DNA from: Streptomyces sp. RP5T
Lineage (GTDB): Bacteria; Actinomycetota; Actinomycetes; Streptomycetales; Streptomycetaceae
Direction: 5' to 3'
Assembly: GCF_003933965.1 (NCBI RefSeq)
Contig: NZ_RSAJ01000019.1
Coordinates: 1-35,168, forward strand
DNA: 35,168 nt
A program made the translations under genes and the position numbers. A model generated the notes under the pieces. The model was not told where the DNA came from and searched no databases. It was given only the letters and a program-made list of their open reading frames with translations. This document shows positions 1-8,536 of the stretch, piece after piece (position 1 is the stretch's first letter; each line of letters begins with the position of its first letter).

Positions 1-758
1 TGCGTCCCCTGCGCTACGAACTGCGCCGCGCGGCAGGGATCGGCACGGGGTTCCTCACCGGCGCCGCCGTACTCATCACGTCCGCCCTCACCGCCGTACT
101 CCTGGCGCGAGTCGGGCACACCCCGCAGGCTCGGCTGCTGGCCGCCTGGCCCAGGGAGCTGCCGCTGCCGCCGGCCGCGCTGGGTGCCGGGCTGATCGGC
201 GCGCTCGCCTTCGGCGACGAGTTCCGCCACCCCGCCCTGGCCGCGGACCGCGGGACCGTCCCCCGCCGACTGGGACTGCTCACCGCGAAACTCGTGGTCA
301 CCGCCGTCACCGCGATCATGTTGGCGCTTCTCACGGTGGGCTGCGACGCCGAAGTGCTCTACCTCTTCTACGGACGGGAACTCGCGGCAGTTCCCGCGGA
401 CTGGTTTTCCCTGGGCGCGAGTTGGCTGGGGCTCGTGGTCGGGTGTGCCTGGGCCGGGGTCCTGGCGGCCGGCGTCTTCCGGTCCACCACGGCCGGGCTC
501 GCCGCCGTGGTCGCCGTGCCCATTGTCGTCGTCCCCCTCGTGCACAAGGGGTTGGAGGGGGCGTCGGTGCGAGCGGCGGCTGGGCTTCCCGCGCGGCTGC
601 GCGAGGTCTTGCTGCTGCAGTGGCCCTTCGGCGGGGAGCGCTACCTCGCGGGAGCGGTCCGGGTCGTCGCCCAACCGGTAGGTGGAGCACTGGCGTTGTC
701 GCTCACCTGCCTGCTGTGCGCATATCTGCTCACGACCCTGCGGAGCAGGGTCCGATGA
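1..758 (+). CDS. ABC-2-type transporter permease, 5' end cut by the window
   Basis: The frame is open from the first complete codon at position 3 to the stop at 758, giving at least 251 residues. Only a few N-terminal residues are probably missing, because it opens with a basic stretch (RPLRYELRRA) followed at once by a membrane segment. Several further hydrophobic segments follow. An internal GDEFRHPAL stretch followed by a PRR turn resembles the cytoplasmic coupling region of Streptomyces ABC-2 permeases. Such proteins form the channel of an ATP-driven exporter; the ATPase partner would lie upstream, outside the window. No ligand can be inferred. An ATG at 309 would give only the C-terminal half, so I reject it as the start. 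The next gene follows after about 160 bases. Confidence 0.7.
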   Translation, partial: RPLRYELRRAAGIGTGFLTGAAVLITSALTAVLLARVGHTPQARLLAAWPRELPLPPAALGAGLIGALAFGDEFRHPALAADRGTVPRRLGLLTAKLVVTAVTAIMLALLTVGCDAEVLYLFYGRELAAVPADWFSLGASWLGLVVGCAWAGVLAAGVFRSTTAGLAAVVAVPIVVVPLVHKGLEGASVRAAAGLPARLREVLLLQWPFGGERYLAGAVRVVAQPVGGALALSLTCLLCAYLLTTLRSRVR

Positions 759-920
759 CGACCGTCCGTGCGCTTCCGGTCCTGACCTGCGCACAACTTC
801 CCGATGAAAGCGCATTTCTTTCCGATAAGGCGTCAATTGCGACGGGGTGAGCGATCACCCTTTCGTGTGCTTTTCACCAAAGACCTCAAGGCAGTTGGAG
901 GCGACGCCGACAAAGGATCC

Positions 921-1808
921 GTGAGTACCCTTGCGCACACCATGATGACCGCCGCCCGCTCCGCCGACTCCGGTCTGGCCGGCCCGGGCGATCTCGACCG
1001 CTACCCCTACGCGGAGGCTCCGGCCGCCGGCCGTGTCGGAGCCTCTGTCTGGGACGGCTCGGACCCGGAGCTCGGCCGCGTGGGCCGACGTGCGGCGGGC
1101 AGCCGCGGGCGCGGACTGCACGGCCAACTCGTCCAGCAGCTGGGCCAGATGATCGTCTCCGGTGACCTGGGAGCCGACCGTCCACTGGTGCCAGAGGAGA
1201 TCGGCCAGCGTTTCGAGGTCTCCCGCACCGTCGTCCGGGAGTCGCTCCGCGTCCTGGAGGCCAAGGGCCTGGTCAGTGCCCGCCCGAACGTCGGCACGCG
1301 CGTGCGGCCCGTCTGTGACTGGAACCTCCTGGACCCGGACATCATCGAGTGGCGGGCCTTCGGGCCGCAGCGCGACGACCAGCGCCGCGAGCTGAGCGAG
1401 CTGCGCTGGACGATCGAGCCGCTGGCCGCGCGCCTTGCCGCGGGACATGGCCGGGAGGACGTCCAGCAGCGTCTCGGTGACATGGTCGAGATCATGGGGC
1501 ACTCCATGAGCCAGGGTGACGCGCTCACCTTCTCCAGGGCCGACGCCGAGTTCCACTCCCTGCTCATCCAGCTCGCGGGCAATCGCATGCTGGAGCATCT
1601 CTCCGGGATCGTCTCGGCCGCCCTCCAGGTCTCCGGCGGTCCGGTCACCGGCTGTGACCGCCCGAACGAGCCCTCCTTGGCGCACCACGGCAGGATCGTC
1701 GACGCCCTCGCCACCGGGGACGCGCCGGCGGCCGAGGCGGCCATGCGTCAACTGCTCACCGTCCATCCCGAGGTGGAGCGTGTGGTGCCGGCGCCGCGCG
1801 AGCACTGA
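921..1808 (+). CDS. GntR-family regulator with FCD effector domain
   Basis: A 295-residue transcription factor. A winged helix-turn-helix covers about residues 65-132 (core FEVSRTVVRESLRVLEAKGL, ending in a GTRVRP wing). A C-terminal all-helical FCD domain covers about 158-285, with the usual acidic/His positions (DAEFHSLL, then HHGRIVDALATGD) that bind metal or a carboxylate ligand in FadR-subfamily members. I chose the GTG at 921 because AAAGG lies just upstream. The frame extends back to 804, but that stretch has poor coding character. An ATG at 942 is an alternative with no ribosome site. The first 60 residues are a non-conserved-looking extension. It stands alone and ends at a strong hairpin. 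FCD regulators usually control sugar-acid or organic-acid catabolism; the ligand here is unknown. Confidence 0.88.
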   Translation: MSTLAHTMMTAARSADSGLAGPGDLDRYPYAEAPAAGRVGASVWDGSDPELGRVGRRAAGSRGRGLHGQLVQQLGQMIVSGDLGADRPLVPEEIGQRFEVSRTVVRESLRVLEAKGLVSARPNVGTRVRPVCDWNLLDPDIIEWRAFGPQRDDQRRELSELRWTIEPLAARLAAGHGREDVQQRLGDMVEIMGHSMSQGDALTFSRADAEFHSLLIQLAGNRMLEHLSGIVSAALQVSGGPVTGCDRPNEPSLAHHGRIVDALATGDAPAAEAAMRQLLTVHPEVERVVPAPREH

Positions 1809-1885
1809 CCGCGCACCGCGGGCGACGCGGTTGAGGATGTCCTTCCCCTCCTTCGGCATCGTTCGGCCGCCGAACCGCCCCCGTC

Positions 1886-1920
1886 GGACCCCGCAGGATC
1901 TCCCGGATCCTGCGGGGTCC
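1886..1920 (+). terminator. Terminator hairpin after the GntR gene
   Basis: A perfect 15-bp inverted repeat (GGACCCCGCAGGATC at 1886-1900, its complement at 1906-1920) with a 5-base loop lies 77 bases after the stop at 1808. There is no T tract, as is usual in Streptomyces. It insulates hrdB from the upstream gene. Confidence 0.85.
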
Positions 1921-2045
1921 GGCCACGCGGCGCGGTGACGGCATCCCGGGGCACCGCTGGTCCTGACGGACGCGTAACCGTGTCTGTCCATATCTGAGCG
2001 TTTTTGCCTGCTTACGGGGTGTGACTCGGGCCACGCAGATTGGGC

Positions 2046-2072
2046 GTAACGCTCGCGGGAGCAGCGCGATGA
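2046..2072 (+). promoter_or_regulatory. Candidate ECF-type promoter of hrdB
   Basis: GTAAC at 2046-2050 is followed by 16 bases and then CGATGA at 2067-2072. This is the AAC / CG-rich layout of ECF sigma promoters. Streptomyces hrdB is known to be transcribed by the ECF factor ShbA; whether this is that site is inference. Confidence 0.4.
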
Positions 2073-2094
2073 CCTAAGAGGTGACAGCCGCGGA

Positions 2095-2121
2095 GGGAAT
2101 ACGGACGCCATATCTGGCGCT
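2095..2121 (+). promoter_or_regulatory. Candidate SigR-like promoter of hrdB
   Basis: GGGAAT at 2095-2100 is the typical SigR -35 element. Eighteen bases later comes GCT (2119-2121), one base off the expected GTT. A SigR-dependent second hrdB promoter is established in S. coelicolor, so the position fits, but the -10 mismatch leaves doubt. Confidence 0.45.
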
Positions 2122-2235
2122 GTGCATCTTCCCGGCCCCCCGCCCGCGCCGTCGGCCACTCCCAGGCCGGTGGTCGGCTCCAGTCCGCTGTGGACGGGGC
2201 CGGAAGCCGTTTTCCAACGTTCCGAGAGGTTGTTC

Positions 2236-3774
<1,539 letters not shown>

Positions 3775-3793
3775 GCCCCGGTCGTACGACACC

Positions 3794-3826
3794 GAAGGCC
3801 CGGCCCCTCCTCGGGGCCGGGCCTTC
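3794..3826 (+). terminator. hrdB terminator
   Basis: A perfect 14-bp stem (GAAGGCCCGGCCCC at 3794-3807, complement at 3813-3826) with a TCCTC loop starts 19 bases after the hrdB stop. Confidence 0.93.
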
Positions 3827-3894
3827 GTGCTGCGCGCGCATGCGCCCTGCGTGACTCTGGGTTTCCGATCACCACCCCGGAGTGAGGAGCTTGC

Positions 3895-4758
3895 ATGCGT
3901 CATCCCATTGCCCGGGCGCTGGCCCGGCCGCTGATCATGGCGGCCGTGGCGGCGGCCATACCGCTGGCGTCAGCCGCCCCCGTAGCCGCAGACAGCGTCG
4001 TCGTCGGGGGATTCCCGGTCGATGTGTCCACGGCGCCCTGGACGGTGGCCCTGTCCACCCGTGACCGGTTCGGAGGTACGCGCGCCGGGCAGTTCTGCGG
4101 CGGTGTCGCCGTCGGCCCGACCACCGTCCTCACGGCGGCCCACTGCATGGGCGAGGACGTCCTCGGGGGACCGGCCGAGCAGGTGAGTGACTTCCGTGTC
4201 ATCACTGGCCGCACGGATCTGCTCTCGGACCAGGGTAAGGAGATCGCCCTGCGGAAAGCCTGGGTGAATCCCGGCTACGACCCGCAGAGCAACGCGGGGG
4301 ACTTCGCCGTCCTCACCCTCGCCGAGCCCCTGCCGCAGTACGCGGTCATCTCCATGGCGGCTGCCGGCGACGCCGCGTACGAGCCGGGAACCGGTGCCAC
4401 GGTGTACGGCTGGGGTGACATCACGGGCGGCGGCGACTACGCGCGCAGCCTGCGGGCGGCACGCGTGCACGTACTGGCCGACGCGGAGTGCAGCAAGGCA
4501 TATCCGGGCGGCGCCGACGGCACCTATCGCGCCGACAGCATGCTGTGCGCCGGAGAGGACTCAGGGGGCCCCGACGCCTGCCAGGGGGACAGCGGCGGGC
4601 CGCTGGTCGCCCAGGGGAAGCTGATCGGGCTGGTGTCCTGGGGGAGCGGCTGCGGGAGAGCGGGCCGACCCGGGGTCTACGCCCGTGTGTCCGAGGTCAT
4701 GCGGACGCTGGACCAGGAGGGTCTCAACCCGGCCGACGGAGGTCACGGGACCGCGTGA
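3895..4758 (+). CDS. Secreted trypsin-like serine protease (family S1)
   Basis: A 287-residue exported protease. The start ATG at 3895 follows GTGAGGAG at 3882-3889. Residues 1-32 form a Sec signal peptide (basic N-terminus, hydrophobic core, AxA sites). The mature enzyme probably begins at VVGG near residue 36, the analogue of the trypsin IVGG neo-N-terminus, so a short propeptide is likely. The catalytic triad is visible as His83 (TAAHC), Asp136 (GDFAVL) and Ser233 (GDSGGP). Asp227, six residues before the serine, occupies the trypsin 189 position and predicts cleavage after Arg or Lys. Cysteines at 68/84, 199/218 and 229/253 could form the usual disulfides. It sits between hrdB and the topoisomerase gene, each with its own terminator, so no operon partner is implied. 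The physiological substrate is unknown. Confidence 0.95.
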   Translation: MRHPIARALARPLIMAAVAAAIPLASAAPVAADSVVVGGFPVDVSTAPWTVALSTRDRFGGTRAGQFCGGVAVGPTTVLTAAHCMGEDVLGGPAEQVSDFRVITGRTDLLSDQGKEIALRKAWVNPGYDPQSNAGDFAVLTLAEPLPQYAVISMAAAGDAAYEPGTGATVYGWGDITGGGDYARSLRAARVHVLADAECSKAYPGGADGTYRADSMLCAGEDSGGPDACQGDSGGPLVAQGKLIGLVSWGSGCGRAGRPGVYARVSEVMRTLDQEGLNPADGGHGTA

Positions 4759-4787
4759 CGGTGCCCGAGGGGCGCTGAGCGTCCTCT

Positions 4788-4825
4788 TGGAGCCGTTCGT
4801 GGAGCCATGAGCTCCTTGTGGAGCC
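4788..4825. repeat. Three copies of TGGAGCC within 38 bases
   Basis: TGGAGCC occurs at 4788-4794, 4800-4806 and 4819-4825 in the short non-coding stretch after the protease gene. The middle copy also forms a small hairpin (GGAGC at 4801, GCTCC at 4811). No function can be assigned. Confidence 0.5.
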
Positions 4826-4830
4826 ATTGA

Positions 4831-4872
4831 GCAAGGGCGGCTGCCCCTGGGAACAGGGGCATCCGCCCTTGT
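4831..4872. terminator. Bidirectional terminator between protease and small zinc-ribbon gene
   Basis: A long near-perfect hairpin: CAAGGGCGG and TGCCCCTG on the left pair with CAGGGGCA and CCGCCCTTG on the right, with one internal mismatch and a 4-base loop. It lies between two convergent genes and can serve both. Confidence 0.88.
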
Positions 4873-4913
4873 GCCGGCCTGTGCCGGAGCTGGCTCGTCG
4901 TGGACGCGAAGTG

Positions 4914-5144
4914 TCAGCGCTCTTCTTCTGCGACCGATGCGGGAACGGCCGTGAGCCGCTCCGTCTCGTCCTGTATCTCAGCGGCGATCTTCTTGAGTTC
5001 CGGCTCGAACTTGCGACCGTGGTGGGCGCAGAAGAGCAGCTCTCCGCCGCTGAGCAGCACGACGCGCACGTACGCCTGGGCGCCGCAGCGGTCGCAGCGG
5101 TCAGCGGCCGTCAGCGGGCTCGCGGGGGTCAGAACAGTAGTCAC
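4914..5144 (-). CDS. Small zinc-ribbon-like protein of unknown function (DUF7455-like)
   Basis: A 76-residue protein starting at a GTG (complement of 5142-5144), preceded on its strand by GAAGAGGCGAC, a good ribosome site. It has CDRCG at residues 17-21 and CAHHG at about 39-43, so four potential metal ligands (two Cys, then Cys and His) arranged as a small zinc ribbon, followed by a charged helix (KFEPELKKIAAEIQDETERL). A protein of this type lies between hrdB and the parE-type gene in other Streptomyces as I recall, which argues for a conserved core role. The function is not known; RNA polymerase or nucleic-acid binding would be guesses. The family name is from memory. Confidence 0.85.
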   Translation of the reverse strand: MTTVLTPASPLTAADRCDRCGAQAYVRVVLLSGGELLFCAHHGRKFEPELKKIAAEIQDETERLTAVPASVAEEER

Positions 5145-5185
5145 GTCGCCTCTTCTCTAGCTCGACGAGCTGTCGTACCAGGGTC

Positions 5186-5213
5186 AACATCCAACCAGCC
5201 CCAAAACGTTCCC
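5186..5213 (-). promoter_or_regulatory. Candidate SigR-type promoter of the small zinc-ribbon gene
   Basis: On the minus strand GGGAAC (5213-5208) is followed after 19 bases by GTT (5188-5186), close to the SigR pattern. An overlapping alternative is a housekeeping -35 TTGACC (5187-5182) with a CGAGCT -10 (5164-5159). Either would give a short leader to the GTG at 5144. Both are pattern-based. Confidence 0.35.
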
Positions 5214-5433
5214 GCTCGAGGCTTCTCCCAGAGAGAAATTTTCCGGACGGCTGGCTGCTGCCGGTTTGGCGGCGAATGTGCCGTATTGCGTGTCTGTGTG
5301 TCTTACGGTTTCGCGCTGTCGGTCAAGGTCGGTCCTCCCGGCTGGGTTGCCGGTTGTTCATGAGGACGTGCCCGGAGCCTAAATGGTTCATGCCTGTAAG
5401 GGAACGTGATATGTACTTCACCCCATCGAGGGA

Positions 5434-5449
5434 TCGAACAGGCATGCGA
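5434..5449. promoter_or_regulatory. LexA-box-like element upstream of parE
   Basis: TCGAAC (5434-5439), 4 bases, then ATGCGA (5444-5449). The actinobacterial SOS box is TCGAAC-N4-GTTCGA, so the left half is perfect and the right half matches 4 of 6 positions. It could be a weak LexA site or chance. Confidence 0.3.
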
Positions 5450-5586
5450 CTCTGGACTACTCTGTGTTTCCGCGCGAGGGTGGCGTTACAACGGCTCTAC
5501 CAGGCCTCGGTACCCTCATGGCGGCTACCGAAGCCGCGCCCTTACCCACAAGGGCCCCATCTGAAATTCAGCGAGGAGCGAACCGC

Positions 5587-7710
5587 GTGACCGCCGAGAC
5601 GTCCGTGCCGTCCACAGCTCTGCTGGCAGGAGCAGACCGGGACGGTTCCAACTACACCGCGCGGCACCTGCTCGTCCTCGAGGGGCTCGAGGCCGTACGC
5701 AAGCGCCCGGGCATGTACATCGGATCCACCGACAGCCGTGGTCTGATGCACTGCCTCTGGGAGATCATCGACAACTCCGTCGACGAGGCCCTGGGCGGGT
5801 ACTGCGACCACATCGAGGTGATCCTCCACGACGACGCCTCCGTGGAGGTCCGGGACAACGGCCGGGGTATCCCGGTCGACGTCGAACCCAAGACGGGCCT
5901 GTCCGGCGTCGAGGTCGTCATGACCAAGCTGCACGCCGGCGGCAAGTTCGGCGGCGGCTCGTACGCCGCTTCCGGCGGCCTGCACGGCGTGGGCGCCTCC
6001 GTGGTGAACGCCCTGTCCGCGCGACTCGACGTCGAGGTGGACCGGGCAGGCAACACCCACGCGATCAGCTTCCGGCGCGGCGTACCGGGTGCCTTCGCGG
6101 GGAACGGCCCCGACGCCAAGTTCGACGCCGCCAGCGGTCTGCGCAAGGCCAAGAGGATCCCCAAGACCCGGACCGGCACGCGCGTGCGGTACTGGGCCGA
6201 CCGGCAGATCTTCCTCAAGGACGCCAAGCTCTCCCTGGAGAACCTCCACCAGCGCGCTCGCCAGACCGCGTTCCTGGTGCCGGGCCTGACCATCGTCGTC
6301 CGCGACGAGTACGGCCTGGGCGAGGGCGGCAGCAAGGGCGAGGAGTCGTTCCGCTTCGACGGCGGCATCAGCGAGTTCTGCGAGTACCTGGCCACCGACA
6401 AGCCGGTCAACGACGTCCTCCGCTTCTCCGGCCAGGGCACCTTCAAGGAGACCGTCCCGGTCCTCGACGACCACGGCCAGATGACGCCCACCGAGGTCAC
6501 CCGTGAACTCGGCGTGGACGTCGCGATGCGCTGGGGAACCGGCTACGACACGACCCTGAAGTCGTTCGTCAACATCATCGCCACGCCCAAGGGCGGCACC
6601 CATGTCGCCGGCTTCGAGCAGGCCGTCACCAAGACGATGAACGAGGTGCTGCGCACCAAGAAGCTGCTGCGTGTCGCCGAGGACGACATCGTCAAGGACG
6701 ACGCCCTGGAGGGCCTGACCGCGGTCGTCACCGTGCGGCTCGCCGAGCCGCAGTTCGAGGGCCAGACCAAGGAGGTCCTCGGCACCTCTGCGGCCCGCCG
6801 CATCGTGAACACCGTGATCTCCAAGGAGCTCAAGGCGTTCCTGACGTCCACGAAGCGGGACGCCGCGGCCCAGGCCCGGGTCGTCATGGAGAAGGCGGTC
6901 GCCGCCGCGCGCACGCGTATCGCGGCCCGCCAGCACAAGGACGCACAGCGTCGCAAGACGGCTCTGGAGTCGTCCTCGCTGCCCGCCAAGCTCGCCGACT
7001 GCCGCAGCGACGACGTCGACCGCAGCGAGCTGTTCATCGTCGAGGGCGACTCCGCCCTCGGTACCGCGAAGCTCGCCCGGAACTCCGAGTTCCAGGCGCT
7101 GCTGCCCATCCGCGGCAAGATCCTCAACGTCCAGAAGTCGTCCGTCACCGACATGCTCAAGAACGTCGAGTGCGGTGCGATCATCCAGGTCATAGGAGCG
7201 GGGTCCGGCCGGACCTTCGACATCGACGCGGCCCGCTACGGCAAGATCATCATGATGACGGACGCCGACGTCGACGGCTCCCACATCCGGTGCCTGCTGC
7301 TGACCCTGTTCCAGCGCTACATGCGGCCCATGGTCGAGGCGGGCCGGGTGTTCGCCGCGGTGCCACCGCTGCACCGCATCGAGCTCGTCCAGCCGAAGAA
7401 GGGCCAGGACAAGTACGTCTACACGTACTCGGACCGTGAGCTGCGGGAGAAGCTGCTGGAGTTCCAGAGCAAGGGGGTCCGGTACAAGGACTCCATCCAG
7501 CGGTACAAGGGTCTCGGCGAGATGGACGCCGACCAGCTGGCCGAGACGACGATGGACCCGCGGCACCGGACGCTGCGGCGGATCAACCTCGCCGATCTGG
7601 ATGCAGCCGAGCAGGTCTTCGATCTGTTGATGGGCAACGACGTGGCGCCGCGGAAGGAGTTCATCTCGGGTTCGGCGGCGACTCTGGACCGGTCGCGTAT
7701 CGACGCGTAG
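5587..7710 (+). CDS. parE: DNA topoisomerase IV subunit B (ParE)
   Basis: The 707-residue ATPase subunit of topoisomerase IV, which decatenates daughter chromosomes and relaxes supercoils together with ParC. The GTG at 5587 follows GAGGAG at 5573-5578; the open frame upstream to 5464 lacks support. The GHKL ATPase domain occupies about residues 20-240 (EIIDNSVDEAL with catalytic Glu59 and Mg-binding Asn63; VRDNGRGIP). The transducer follows, then the TOPRIM domain (FIVEGDSALGTAK, with LG where GyrB usually has GG, and MMTDADVDGSHI). The C-terminal QRYKGLGEM motif is present. S. coelicolor has a separate gyrAB pair elsewhere, and this position matches its second B subunit, hence ParE and not GyrB. 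Its partner parC lies about 17 kb away on the opposite strand. Confidence 0.95.
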   Translation: MTAETSVPSTALLAGADRDGSNYTARHLLVLEGLEAVRKRPGMYIGSTDSRGLMHCLWEIIDNSVDEALGGYCDHIEVILHDDASVEVRDNGRGIPVDVEPKTGLSGVEVVMTKLHAGGKFGGGSYAASGGLHGVGASVVNALSARLDVEVDRAGNTHAISFRRGVPGAFAGNGPDAKFDAASGLRKAKRIPKTRTGTRVRYWADRQIFLKDAKLSLENLHQRARQTAFLVPGLTIVVRDEYGLGEGGSKGEESFRFDGGISEFCEYLATDKPVNDVLRFSGQGTFKETVPVLDDHGQMTPTEVTRELGVDVAMRWGTGYDTTLKSFVNIIATPKGGTHVAGFEQAVTKTMNEVLRTKKLLRVAEDDIVKDDALEGLTAVVTVRLAEPQFEGQTKEVLGTSAARRIVNTVISKELKAFLTSTKRDAAAQARVVMEKAVAAARTRIAARQHKDAQRRKTALESSSLPAKLADCRSDDVDRSELFIVEGDSALGTAKLARNSEFQALLPIRGKILNVQKSSVTDMLKNVECGAIIQVIGAGSGRTFDIDAARYGKIIMMTDADVDGSHIRCLLLTLFQRYMRPMVEAGRVFAAVPPLHRIELVQPKKGQDKYVYTYSDRELREKLLEFQSKGVRYKDSIQRYKGLGEMDADQLAETTMDPRHRTLRRINLADLDAAEQVFDLLMGNDVAPRKEFISGSAATLDRSRIDA

Positions 7711-7761
7711 CGCTGGTCTGGGCCGGGCTTCTGCGGGCGTCCTGGCCGGCCCTGTGCTTGA

Positions 7762-7806
7762 GGCCTCCGTGTGAGGGAAGTGCTGAAGCTTCATCGCACG
7801 GAGGCC
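7762..7806 (+). terminator. Possible parE terminator
   Basis: Arms GGCCTCCGTG (7762-7771) and CACGGAGGCC (7797-7806) are perfectly complementary across a 25-base spacer that itself contains the palindrome TGAAGCTTCA. The large loop makes it weaker evidence than the other hairpins in the window. Confidence 0.5.
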
Positions 7807-7863
7807 GGGCAAGGTCGAGGAGGCGTGGGCGTGGCAGGGCGCCAGGCATCGCGGGTCCGGGCC

Positions 7864-7881
7864 CTCCACCCTGGGGTGGAG
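7864..7881. promoter_or_regulatory. Palindromic operator candidate upstream of the sensor operon
   Basis: CTCCACCC (7864-7871) and GGGTGGAG (7874-7881) form an 8-bp inverted repeat with a 2-base centre. Two direct copies of ATCCACCC follow at about 7900-7907 and 7910-7917. The shared CCACCC core at 40-50 base range suggests a binding site for a dimeric regulator, perhaps the operon's own response regulator. Confidence 0.4.
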
Positions 7882-8011
7882 AACCGGGCCGTCCGGGAAT
7901 CCACCCGTGATCCACCCCCGCTCCGATCTCCCGACCTGCGGATTTCCGTAGCTTCGAAGGTGTCGGCGGCGTCCGCTGCCGGCAGACCCTTCCTCGCTCA
8001 CGGAGGCTGTG

Positions 8012-8536
8012 ATGTCCGGGCTCGTCGACGCGTTGCTGATCGTGGTCGTGGTGGTCGTGGTGATCGCCCGGCAGTTCCGGGCGAGCCGGATCGACACCGA
8101 CCGCCGCTGGTGGCTGTTGCCCACAGTCCTGGCCGTCGTGTCGCTGCGTGAGCCGGGGCTGGTGGACGGTCATCACCGCACCGCATCGATCACCCTGCTC
8201 ACCGCCGAACTGCTCACCGGCCTCGCCATCGGGGCCGGCTGGGCCTGGACGAGCCGGATATGGACCGAGCCGGACGGCGCGGTGTGGAGCAGGAGCACGA
8301 AGGCGAGCGGAGCCGTCTGGGCTGTCGGCATCGCAGTGCGCGTCGGTCTCTTCGCGCTCGGCGCGGCGATCGGTGTCCACCAGGACTCCTCCGCACTGCT
8401 GCTTGCCCTGGCGGCCACCCTGCTCGTGCGCTCCGGGGTCCTCGTCCAGCGAGCGCGCTCCCTGCGCCCCGCCGCCGCACCCGCCCCGGCGTACGGTGAG
8501 CCCCTGGTCCGGTCGACGGATAAGGAACGGCTGTGA
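8012..8536 (+). CDS. Four-helix membrane protein (DUF1453-like), first gene of a sensor operon
   Basis: A 174-residue integral membrane protein. GGAGG at 8002-8006 favours the ATG at 8012 over the GTG at 8009. The first membrane helix contains a run of seven valines. Further hydrophobic segments lie near residues 35-47, 58-80, 97-117 and 120-140, followed by a basic, proline-rich tail. From memory this resembles the CcdC-like DUF1453 family often encoded beside Streptomyces histidine kinases. The stop overlaps the next start (GTGA at 8533-8536), so it is translationally coupled to the kinase and may act as an accessory sensor. No enzymatic motif is visible and the function is unknown. Confidence 0.82.
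   Translation: MSGLVDALLIVVVVVVVIARQFRASRIDTDRRWWLLPTVLAVVSLREPGLVDGHHRTASITLLTAELLTGLAIGAGWAWTSRIWTEPDGAVWSRSTKASGAVWAVGIAVRVGLFALGAAIGVHQDSSALLLALAATLLVRSGVLVQRARSLRPAAAPAPAYGEPLVRSTDKERL

Larger units (their letters stand above)
1921..2235 (+). other. Promoter and leader region of hrdB
   Basis: About 315 bases between the hairpin and the hrdB start contain no convincing gene. The region is less GC-rich than the coding sequence around 1980-2050 and holds two promoter-like elements listed separately (2046-2072 and 2095-2121). S. coelicolor hrdB is known to be driven by an ECF-dependent promoter (ShbA) and a SigR-dependent promoter; the elements here are placed where such promoters would be expected, leaving a leader of roughly 100-150 bases. 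Confidence 0.55.
5145..5586. other. Long divergent intergenic region before parE
   Basis: About 440 bases between the small minus-strand gene and parE, clearly less GC-rich than the flanks (for example 5230-5480). I see no credible coding region. It holds the candidate minus-strand promoter at 5186-5213, a LexA-box-like element at 5434-5449, and several unassigned AT-rich stretches. Because the parE ribosome site is at 5573-5578, the parE transcript may carry a long leader if it starts near the AT-rich part. Confidence 0.5.
7711..8011 (+). other. Intergenic region with hairpins and repeat boxes before the sensor operon
   Basis: About 300 bases without a credible gene. A 10-bp inverted repeat (GGCCTCCGTG at 7762-7771, complement at 7797-7806) encloses the palindrome TGAAGCTTCA (7784-7793) and may terminate parE. 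Downstream lie an 8-bp palindrome at 7864-7881 and two ATCCACCC boxes near 7900-7917, listed separately. Confidence 0.5.

Noticed and set aside
821..828. TCCGATAA, resembling the -10 of a WhiG (motility-type) promoter
   Set aside because: The required TAAA element 15 bases upstream is absent, and the first base of the motif differs.
2122..2235. Longer N-terminus of HrdB from an ATG at 2122
   Set aside because: The extra residues are Pro/Arg-rich, overlap the promoter region and are absent from known HrdB; the GTG at 2236 has GAGAGG at the right distance.
5542..8124. Very long open frame on the minus strand opposite parE (860 codons)
   Set aside because: It is the antisense shadow of a high-GC gene: low-complexity Leu/Gly/Asp/Val/Arg composition, no domain, no ribosome site, and it spans an obvious gene boundary.
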